In this document: in pieces, positions 57,790 through 64,000 of the stretch | Position numbering within the stretch: position 1 is the first letter of the stretch | Layout: every line of letters starts with the position of its first letter | Source of the DNA: CBDEGR01 sp965237895 | GTDB lineage: Bacteria > Acidobacteriota > Terriglobia > UBA7540 > JAPUME01 | Direction of reading: 5' to 3' | Assembly: GCA_965237895.1 (NCBI GenBank) | Contig: CBDEGR010000002.1 | Location: 1,922,001 to 1,986,000, forward strand | DNA length: 64,000 nucleotides | The notes under the pieces: generated by a model | Seen by the model: only the letters and a program-made list of their open reading frames with translations | Told to the model about the DNA's origin: nothing | The model's database searches: none | Made by a program: the position numbers and the translations under genes

Positions 57790-59115
57790 CTAGCTGGGAC
57801 CGACAAGTTTCAGTATATCGTTCACAATCACAAAGCCGGCAATTAAAATCAAGAAGAAAAAGCCCGCCATCGAAAAGCGCTCTTTGAATTGGAGGCTCAT
57901 ATCCCGGCGCAGCAGCGATTCGACCAGCAGCAGAAGCAGCACTCCGCCGTCTAAAACCGGGATCGGCAACAGGTTGAAGATGCCCAACTGAAGGCTGATA
58001 AATGCCGTGATCTCCAGCAACGGTAAAAATCCGTCCCCGTAGGCTTGGCCTGTAATCTGGGCAATTCCGATGGGGCCGGACAGAGCGCGGGGCGAAAGTC
58101 CGCCGGTAAACATCTTCCCAATAATTTCAAAGGTCATGAAAAAACTCTTCCGTGTCTTCGCGAAGGCCTGGGTCCAAGCCTCTCCCCACGGCAACTGCAC
58201 CACCACGGCTTTAGGCCGGAGATTGACTCCAATCAGCCATTTTTTTTCTCCTTGTATCTCCCCATAGACCGGCTTGATCGAAACGGTGTGTTCCTTGCCC
58301 TGGCGAAGGATCGTCAGTTCCAGCGGCGCGCCTTCCATTTCCTGAAGCAAGGGAGATATGTGGGAAGCCGCAGGAAACTTCAACTCACCGACTTGGACGA
58401 TCTCATCGCCCGGCAGCAACCCGGCTTCTTGGGCCGGAAAATCATCTCGCACACCTCCCAGCACGGCGGGAACCCACGGGTACAACCCCACATACCCGAG
58501 ACGGTCCCGGCCCTTCGCTTCCGGCGTCACCGACAGATGAATCCGCCTCCCCTCCCGCTCCAGGACGAAAGGGATCTCTTCGTCGACACTGGTGGCAATT
58601 TTCATTGCAAAATCTTCCCAAACGGGATTCTCCATCTCCCCTACCTTGAGAATCTTGTCCCCGACGCGGATGCCGGCCGCTTCGGCCCGAGACCCCGGCT
58701 CAACATCTCCCACGCGAACCACAAGATCCTTATAGGCGGGTTTTGCAAAATGAAAATGATAAGTCGCAGTAAGCAATACAACCGCCAGCAGACCGTTCAT
58801 GAGGGGCCCCATGAGGATCACGATGAAGCGCTGCCAGCGAGGCTTGGATTGAAACTCGTCCGCGCTGCCGGAGACCTTATCACCGGGGTTCTCTCCCGCC
58901 ATTTTGACGTAACCACCCAGCGGAATGGCGCTCACGCGGTAGTCCGTATCACCGCCCTTAAAACCCCACAGCCGCTTCCCGAACCCCAACGAAAACGTCA
59001 GTACCCGGACCTTGAAAGCCTTGGCGGCAAGAAAATGGCCCATCTCATGAATAAAGATCATCACGCCCAGAACCCCTGCCACGACGGCAAGGTTGGTAAA
59101 GAAACTTGAAACCAT
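57790..59115 (-). CDS. rseP: RIP metalloprotease (site-2 protease) RseP
   Basis: Intramembrane zinc protease that cleaves anti-sigma factors and signal peptides. 441 residues: HEMGHFLAAK at 23-32 in the first membrane helix, GGYVKMAGENPGD, two PDZ domains (about 115-195 and 205-290), and the third zinc ligand in PVLDGG near 385. Located 12 bp after dxr, as in many bacteria. Confidence 0.95.
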   Translation of the reverse strand: MVSSFFTNLAVVAGVLGVMIFIHEMGHFLAAKAFKVRVLTFSLGFGKRLWGFKGGDTDYRVSAIPLGGYVKMAGENPGDKVSGSADEFQSKPRWQRFIVILMGPLMNGLLAVVLLTATYHFHFAKPAYKDLVVRVGDVEPGSRAEAAGIRVGDKILKVGEMENPVWEDFAMKIATSVDEEIPFVLEREGRRIHLSVTPEAKGRDRLGYVGLYPWVPAVLGGVRDDFPAQEAGLLPGDEIVQVGELKFPAASHISPLLQEMEGAPLELTILRQGKEHTVSIKPVYGEIQGEKKWLIGVNLRPKAVVVQLPWGEAWTQAFAKTRKSFFMTFEIIGKMFTGGLSPRALSGPIGIAQITGQAYGDGFLPLLEITAFISLQLGIFNLLPIPVLDGGVLLLLLVESLLRRDMSLQFKERFSMAGFFFLILIAGFVIVNDILKLVGPS

Positions 59116-59127
59116 CTTTTTTAACCC

Positions 59128-60315
59128 CTAGGTAAATTCCATCTGAAGATATTGCCGGGCTCGCTCCCGGGCCTCCCGGTCCTGCTCCCACACGTCGTTT
59201 AAGGTATTAAAAGGTCGGACGGGGCTTCCCTGAAGCACACGTTCCACCATACGAGGTATATCGGCAAATTTGAGCTTTCGTTCCAGGAAAGCCTCCACGG
59301 CCACTTCGTCGGCGGCATTGAGGGCGCAGGGCATCGACTCGCCCGCCTCCAAGGCCTGCCGAGCCAAGTCCAAACACGGAAAGCGTCCCGTGTCGGGCGG
59401 CTCGAAATCGAACCGTTTGATCTCGCGCCAAGAAAGCGACCCGCTGGCGCCGTTCTCCGGCAGCCGCTCCGGATAGGTCAGCGCGTAGCGGATGGGCAAC
59501 TGCATGTCCGTTACGCCCATCTGGGCCATGACCGACCCATCATGGAATTCTACCATGGAGTGAACCACCGACTGGGGGTGGATCACCACCTCGATCGCTT
59601 CCGGCGGAAGCCCAAACAGCCAACAGGCCTCAATGATCTCGAAACCCTTGTTCATCAACGTGGCCGAATCGACCGTAATCCGCCCGCCCATCTTCCAGGT
59701 AGGATGCTGCAAGGCCTCCTCAGGTTGAATGGCGTCCATTTGTTCACCGGGAGTCTTGCGGAAAGGTCCACCAGAAGCGGTCAGAATAATGCTCCGTACC
59801 TCTTCACGCCGTCCGGCGCGGAGGCATTGGTGAATGGCGTTGTGCTCGCTATCGACGGGCAGGATTTCGCTGCCGGTCTTTTGGGCCAGTCGTGTCACCA
59901 GGGACCCGGCAACCACCAGCGTTTCTTTGTTGGCCAAGGCTACGTCTTTTCCGGCTTCGATGGCCCGGTAGGTGGCCTCCAGGCCGGTCACGCCGTGCGC
60001 GGCCGAGACTACCAAATCAACATCGGTATCCGTCGCCGCCTCCACCATGCCGGCGGTCCCGGAGACGATCTTGAGCGGCTCGGTGTACCCTGCCTTCTTC
60101 AAGCGGGTCTGGAGTTCCGGTTCCTTCTCCTTATCCCGTAGGGAGACAATTTTCGGATGGAATTGGGTTACCTGCTCAAGGAGGAGGTCAAGATTCCCTC
60201 CCGCCGCCAGAGAGACGACACGGAAGCGGTCTTCCATACCTTCCAGCACGCGGCACGTATTCCGACCGATGGAACCGGTTGCGCCGAGGATCGAGATTCC
60301 CTTTACATTAGGCAT
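59128..60315 (-). CDS. dxr: 1-deoxy-D-xylulose-5-phosphate reductoisomerase
   Basis: Second enzyme of the MEP pathway, NADPH-dependent. 395 residues: SILGATGSIGRNTCRV at the N-terminus binds NADPH; ANKETLVVAG, LPVDSEHNAIHQCL, LTASGGPFRKTP and HPTWKMGGRITVDSATLMNKGFE carry the metal and substrate residues. Between cdsA and rseP on the same strand. Confidence 0.97.
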   Translation of the reverse strand: MPNVKGISILGATGSIGRNTCRVLEGMEDRFRVVSLAAGGNLDLLLEQVTQFHPKIVSLRDKEKEPELQTRLKKAGYTEPLKIVSGTAGMVEAATDTDVDLVVSAAHGVTGLEATYRAIEAGKDVALANKETLVVAGSLVTRLAQKTGSEILPVDSEHNAIHQCLRAGRREEVRSIILTASGGPFRKTPGEQMDAIQPEEALQHPTWKMGGRITVDSATLMNKGFEIIEACWLFGLPPEAIEVVIHPQSVVHSMVEFHDGSVMAQMGVTDMQLPIRYALTYPERLPENGASGSLSWREIKRFDFEPPDTGRFPCLDLARQALEAGESMPCALNAADEVAVEAFLERKLKFADIPRMVERVLQGSPVRPFNTLNDVWEQDREARERARQYLQMEFT

Positions 60316-60342
60316 AGCAACAAATCAGAAGCGACCAGCGGG

Positions 60343-61266
60343 TCATAGGCGACCAATCGGCAGCACCGAAATCAAAAACCACATGGCCGGAGCCGCCGCA
60401 ATGAGGCTGTCCACTCGGTCCAATACGCCTCCGTGTCCGGGCAGCAAGGCGGAAGAATCCTTCGTACCCGCCGCACGCTTTAAGGCTGATTCAGCCAGAT
60501 CACCTGCCTGCCCCACCAAGCCCACCAAGGCGCAGACAATCAGCAGGGAAGGCAGCTTCTCCATATCTCCAAAGAAATAGAGAACGACGGCGCCTGCCAG
60601 CAAGCTCCCGGCGAAGCCTCCGAGGGAGCCTTCCACAGTCTTCTTCGGACTGATCGAGGGGGCAAGCTTGGTCCTCCCCACGCTGCGTCCGACGAAGTAG
60701 GCCCCGACGTCGCCCATCCACACCACGGCAAAGAGCAGGACCACCAGCATCGGTCCGCCCTGCTCCGGATGGAACCGAAATTGCACCAGCCAGCTCAAGC
60801 CTAAGGCGACATTAAAAATACCGAATAGGGTTGCCGGAGCCGCCGTCGCATACCGCCTTACGTTCTTTTCAAATCCCAACGCCGCCAACGGCACTACCAT
60901 CGCCAGGAGTCCCACCAGCGGCAGAAGAGAAAATTCCGGCCGCTTCAGCACCCATAGCTGCCCCACCGGAAAAGCCAGCCCCGCCGCATACCCTAAAATT
61001 GAGTAGCTGCCCAATCCGGCCTTTTCCGCCAGCGCAAAGTATTCGTAAAGGCACAAACCGATGATCAGCATCAAGAACGGCAGAAACACCCACCAGGGCG
61101 CAAGCAAGGAGGCGTAGAGGACCGGCCCCAGCAGCAGCAAGGCCGTCAGGAGGCGCTGCTGGAGGTTGGAGAGCCCGCGCGCGGAGTTGCCCGGCTTGAA
61201 CGAATCCTTCAAAGATTCCTCCGCCTTCAACAATTCCGCCTCTTCTGAGTTCACTGGTGAGTTCAT
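60343..61266 (-). CDS. cdsA: phosphatidate cytidylyltransferase
   Basis: Membrane enzyme making CDP-diacylglycerol for phospholipid synthesis. 307 residues with about eight helices and the signature KRAAGTKDSSALLPGHGGVLDRVDSL (about 266-291). The N-terminal 35 residues are hydrophilic and extra. Its ATG overlaps the uppS stop as ATGA. Confidence 0.95.
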   Translation of the reverse strand: MNSPVNSEEAELLKAEESLKDSFKPGNSARGLSNLQQRLLTALLLLGPVLYASLLAPWWVFLPFLMLIIGLCLYEYFALAEKAGLGSYSILGYAAGLAFPVGQLWVLKRPEFSLLPLVGLLAMVVPLAALGFEKNVRRYATAAPATLFGIFNVALGLSWLVQFRFHPEQGGPMLVVLLFAVVWMGDVGAYFVGRSVGRTKLAPSISPKKTVEGSLGGFAGSLLAGAVVLYFFGDMEKLPSLLIVCALVGLVGQAGDLAESALKRAAGTKDSSALLPGHGGVLDRVDSLIAAAPAMWFLISVLPIGRL

Positions 61267-61997
61267 CCGCCGAGCCCCCCATAGCGCCGCTCCCGCTTCT
61301 GGTAGTCGACGACGGCCTGGAGCAGGTCGAGCTGCGTAAAGTCCGGCCAGAGCTTCTCCGTCACCCAGATTTCCGCATAGGCGATCTGCCAGAGGAGGAA
61401 GTTGCTGATGCGCATTTCGCCGCTGGTGCGGATCAGCAGGTCCGGGTCGGGAAGGTCGCGCGTGTAGAGGCAGCGGCTGATAGTTTCCTCGTCAATGGGG
61501 ACGCGACCGTTCTGAATACTCCGCCGGACCAATTCATTTGCAGCATCAACAATCTCCGCCCGTGCGCTGTAGTTGAGCGCCAAGGTCAGCCGCAGGCCGG
61601 TATTCTTGCGGGTCTTTTCGACGGCGCGCTCCAGATCGTGCTGAACGCCTTTCGGAAGCTCGTGAATGCGCCCGATCCGGTTGAGCGAGATGTTGTTCTC
61701 GTCCAGATCGTCCACGGCGTCTTTCAGATACTCGCGCAACAACGCCATGAGAAAACGGACCTCCGTTGGCGGGCGCTTCCAGTTTTCAGCCGAGAAGGCA
61801 TAGAGGGTCAGGTGGGAGACGCCCAGCCGCGTGCAGGCTTTCACGGTTTCCCGCACGGCCCCCACGCCGGCCCGATGGCCCGCCACGCGCGGCTGACGCT
61901 TCCGCTTCGCCCAGCGGCCGTTCCCGTCCATGATGACGGCAATGTGGCGCGGGAGGCGTTCCAGGTCGACCTCGGCCAGCAGGTCGGCTTCACGCAT
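61263..61997 (-). CDS. uppS: undecaprenyl diphosphate synthase
   Basis: Makes the C55 lipid carrier for cell wall and LPS synthesis. ATG at 61997 gives 244 residues, the normal length; a GTG at 62030 is possible, while a much longer frame to 62354 runs antisense-like through the neighbouring gene and is rejected. HIAVIMDGNGRWAK, VAGHRAGVGAVR, TLYAFSAENWKRP and the final DLLIRTSGEMRISNFLLWQIAYAE are the conserved regions I-V. Confidence 0.95.
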   Translation of the reverse strand: MREADLLAEVDLERLPRHIAVIMDGNGRWAKRKRQPRVAGHRAGVGAVRETVKACTRLGVSHLTLYAFSAENWKRPPTEVRFLMALLREYLKDAVDDLDENNISLNRIGRIHELPKGVQHDLERAVEKTRKNTGLRLTLALNYSARAEIVDAANELVRRSIQNGRVPIDEETISRCLYTRDLPDPDLLIRTSGEMRISNFLLWQIAYAEIWVTEKLWPDFTQLDLLQAVVDYQKRERRYGGLGG

Positions 61998-62077
61998 CGT
62001 TGCCGATGGGGTGGAAACAGAGGGCTTCACGAATTCAATCTCCTTACCATCTAACAAGTTAGCACAAACGAAAACCC

Positions 62078-63337
62078 TCAATCGAGAGGAATACCCGCAT
62101 CGGACTTGAACAGAAACGTCAGGTTCAACGAGATCAGGAGCAAGACGGCAAGCCAGGCAATCGAATTGAACACTCGATGATTCCGGTATTCTCCCATCAG
62201 GTCTTTGCGGCTGCTCAACCGAAGGATGAAGATCAGAATGAACGGCAGCAGGAAACCGTTGACGATTTGGGAAAGGAGGATGACATACATTAAAGGAAGG
62301 TTCGGCAAAAGAACGATGGCGGCGCCTCCGAACACCAGCGCCGTGTAGAGCCAATAAAAGGCCGGTGCCTCGCGGAATTTCCGGTCCACGCTGGACTCAA
62401 GACCCAACCCCTCACAAACGTAGTAGGCCGTCGCCAGCGGAAGGACCGTGGCGGCCAGCAGCGAGGCGTTGCACAACCCGGCGGCGAACAGGACCGACGC
62501 CCAGCGCCCGGCCAACGGTTCCAGCGCCCGCGCGGCAACGGCAGCGTCCGGGATATCGACCATGCCGACTTCGTGGAGCGTCACGGCGCAGCCGACGATG
62601 ATAAAAAACACCAAGGCGGCGGAAAATACAGCTCCCAGAATGACGTCCCAGCGCGCCTCACGGAAGTGCTCCCTGGTAATTCCCTTCTCCACCACCGCCG
62701 ACTGTTGATAAAACTGCATCCAGGGAGCGATCACCGCGCCGATCATTCCCACCATCAATGCCAGGTACATGGGGTCGGAACGGAATTGAGGCTGCACCGT
62801 ACTCCGGAGCGCTTCTCCCCAATCCGGTTCCGCCAGGAAGGCGGAGACGAAATAAGCGAGATAAAAAAAACAAGCCAACAGGAAGACCTTCTCCACCGAG
62901 CGGTAGGTCCCCTTCACCACCAATCCCCAGACGAGCAGCGCCCCCAGCGGCACGGAGATATAACGGGTCACTCCGAAAATTTCCAGGCTCGCGGCCACAC
63001 CGGCAAACTCGGCCACGATGTTCCCCAGGTTCGTCACCACCAGCGCCGCCATCAGGAGGAACGTCACGCGAAGTCCGTACTCTTCCCGAATCAGATCGGC
63101 CAAGCCCTTGCCCGTCACCACGCCCATCCGCGCGCACATCTCTTGGACAAGAATGAGGAGAATCAGAATGGGAATCAGCGTCCAGAGCAGGTCGTAGCCG
63201 AAACGGGCGCCGGCCACCGACGCCGTAAGGATGCCCGGGGCGTCGTTGTCCACCGTCGCCGTGATCAGGCCGGGACCCACGATGGCCAGAAAGACCAGCA
63301 CCGTTTTGCGAAAACGTCGAAACCTTTTCCGGACCAA
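62078..63337 (-). CDS. NRAMP-like divalent metal transporter, non-canonical metal site
   Basis: 419-residue membrane protein with about 11 helices. The fold is NRAMP (GPGLITA at the start), but the metal-binding motif of helix 1, normally DPGN, reads DNDAPG (30-35), and helix 6, normally carrying an MPH motif, reads AVIAPWMQFYQQSAVV, without the metal-selective Met. In canonical NRAMPs that Met disfavours Mg2+ and Ca2+. The adjacent upstream gene is an MgtE-type cytosolic sensor module, which supports a Mg2+ (or Mn2+) transporter; this is inference. Confidence 0.85.
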   Translation of the reverse strand: MVRKRFRRFRKTVLVFLAIVGPGLITATVDNDAPGILTASVAGARFGYDLLWTLIPILILLILVQEMCARMGVVTGKGLADLIREEYGLRVTFLLMAALVVTNLGNIVAEFAGVAASLEIFGVTRYISVPLGALLVWGLVVKGTYRSVEKVFLLACFFYLAYFVSAFLAEPDWGEALRSTVQPQFRSDPMYLALMVGMIGAVIAPWMQFYQQSAVVEKGITREHFREARWDVILGAVFSAALVFFIIVGCAVTLHEVGMVDIPDAAVAARALEPLAGRWASVLFAAGLCNASLLAATVLPLATAYYVCEGLGLESSVDRKFREAPAFYWLYTALVFGGAAIVLLPNLPLMYVILLSQIVNGFLLPFILIFILRLSSRKDLMGEYRNHRVFNSIAWLAVLLLISLNLTFLFKSDAGIPLD

Positions 63338-63368
63338 ACAAACACCCTCTCTGCCGACAGCGGTCGGC

Positions 63369-64000
63369 TTACCAGCCGGTGACGACGAGATCGATCACAT
63401 CGTCGGCCGTTACCTCACCGATCAGCCGCTTCTCCTCATCCAGAATGGGCAAGGAGAGCAGGTTATACTTTTTGAATAGCTTAATCACGCGCTCTTGCGG
63501 GTCGTGGCCGGAGGCGGAAAGCAGCGTCTCGGCCGAGAGCTCACTCAGAGGCTTCGAGTCGGGACTCACGGCAATCCTGGCCAGAGAGACAGCGCCGACC
63601 AATTTCTCCTGGGCGTCGACCCGGTAGAGCGTATGCAACGTCTCAATCTGACCCTCGAATTCCGCTACGGCGCGCACGGCGTCTCCCACCGTCGCCGACT
63701 CCGGCAGCGAGATAAAATCCTTCGTCATCAGCGCGCCCGCTTCGCCTTCTTCGAACTGAAGCAACTCCTGGACATCTTCGGCCTCGTCCTTTTCCATGTC
63801 CGCCAGAAGTTCTGTGCTGGTCTCGGTCGGCAACTCCTGCAGCAGGTCGGCGGCTTCGTCGGGAGGCATCTCCTCGATCAAGTGGGCCGCCTTATGCGGA
63901 TCGAGTCCCTCGACGATGTGCGCCTGCTTGCGCGTGGGAATTTCCGAGAGCGCCTCGGCCGCCGTCTCTTCATCCAGCGAGGTCAGCACCGCCTTTTGAT
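63369..64000 (-). CDS. MgtE N-domain / CBS-pair protein without transporter domain (partial)
   Basis: The visible C-terminal 209 residues contain the helical MgtE N-terminal superhelix (LSEIPTRKQAHIVEGLDPHKAAHLIEEMPPDEAADLLQELP) followed by a CBS pair (ALMTKDFISLPESATVGDAVRAV, then LFKKYNLLSLPILDEE). It ends shortly after the CBS domains, with no MgtE membrane domain. The gene continues past the right edge. It lies 31 bp upstream of the NRAMP-like gene in the same orientation, so the sensor half of an MgtE channel appears to serve a different membrane carrier. Confidence 0.8.
   Translation of the reverse strand, partial: QKAVLTSLDEETAAEALSEIPTRKQAHIVEGLDPHKAAHLIEEMPPDEAADLLQELPTETSTELLADMEKDEAEDVQELLQFEEGEAGALMTKDFISLPESATVGDAVRAVAEFEGQIETLHTLYRVDAQEKLVGAVSLARIAVSPDSKPLSELSAETLLSASGHDPQERVIKLFKKYNLLSLPILDEEKRLIGEVTADDVIDLVVTGW

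Noticed and set aside
61998..62354. N-terminal extension of uppS by about 120 codons
   Set aside because: It overlaps the end of the NRAMP-like gene, has no homology and would make the protein far longer than the family.

Overview
The window looks like a chromosomal segment of a diderm, moderately GC-rich bacterium, most plausibly an Acidobacteriota-like lineage. The pointers are LPS genes (lpxD, a fused LptF-LptG permease), meso-DAP peptidoglycan genes (mpl, ldcA, dapF homologue), bacillithiol synthesis (bshC), a DUF6982-type protein, a DUF1844 protein and a split glyQ/glyS. The taxonomy is inference from gene content. I saw no rRNA, tRNA or CRISPR array.

Layout. 1-6.7 kb (minus): complex I genes nuoC-D-H-J-K-L-M behind a good sigma70-type promoter; nuoI is absent between H and J, and nuoA/B/E/F/G are not here. 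6.9-8.1 kb: a complete IS3-family (IS407-like) element with a canonical -1 slippery site. 8.2-8.8 kb: a small AT-rich island with three overlapping minus-strand reading frames (HNH-nuclease remnant, small two-helix membrane protein, 60-residue protein). 8.8-11.1 kb: a frameshifted dicarboxylate/glutamate symporter and a glycosyltransferase. 11.1-18.1 kb: accA, dnaE, a tRNA nucleotidyltransferase-like gene and a Xer recombinase. 18.3-20.3 kb: DUF6982 gene, lpxD, a broken hicB. 20.3-27.9 kb: VOC protein, small membrane ORF with an in-frame TGA, broken DUF3179 gene, the cell-wall recycling set ldcA-mpl-M61 peptidase-plsC, and a doubly frameshifted lipoprotein gene. 28-33.2 kb: PHP gene, dapF homologue with Ser in place of both catalytic Cys, mtnP, MBL hydrolase, methylmalonyl-CoA epimerase, meaB. 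33.3-41.5 kb: TPR protein, threonine aldolase, hemW, YjbQ, bshC, lptFG fusion. 41.7-48.4 kb: recO-glyQ-glyS and ppdK, each preceded by the same 16-bp perfect palindrome. 48.6-54 kb: PfkB kinase, rhomboid, then a decayed EamA transporter/N-acylamino-acid racemase/GNAT set and mazG. 54.2-56.5 kb: DUF1844, MBL, ribF. 56.6-64 kb (minus): MgtE-N/CBS protein, NRAMP-like transporter, uppS, cdsA, dxr, rseP, ispG, joining isoprenoid synthesis to envelope lipid synthesis.

The strongest whole-window pattern is asymmetric gene damage. About ten single-base frameshifts, one in-frame core deletion, one truncation and one possible nonsense codon all fall in accessory genes, while long core genes (dnaE, ppdK, glyS, lptFG, nuoL, rseP and others) read through intact. 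This looks like early genome erosion, although homopolymer consensus errors are a real alternative because several lesions are +1 in short runs. Other points of interest are the paired palindromes, the Ser/Ser DapF homologue, the altered catalytic Asp in the CCA-type enzyme, the NRAMP-like transporter beside an MgtE-type sensor domain, and the foreign three-gene island.
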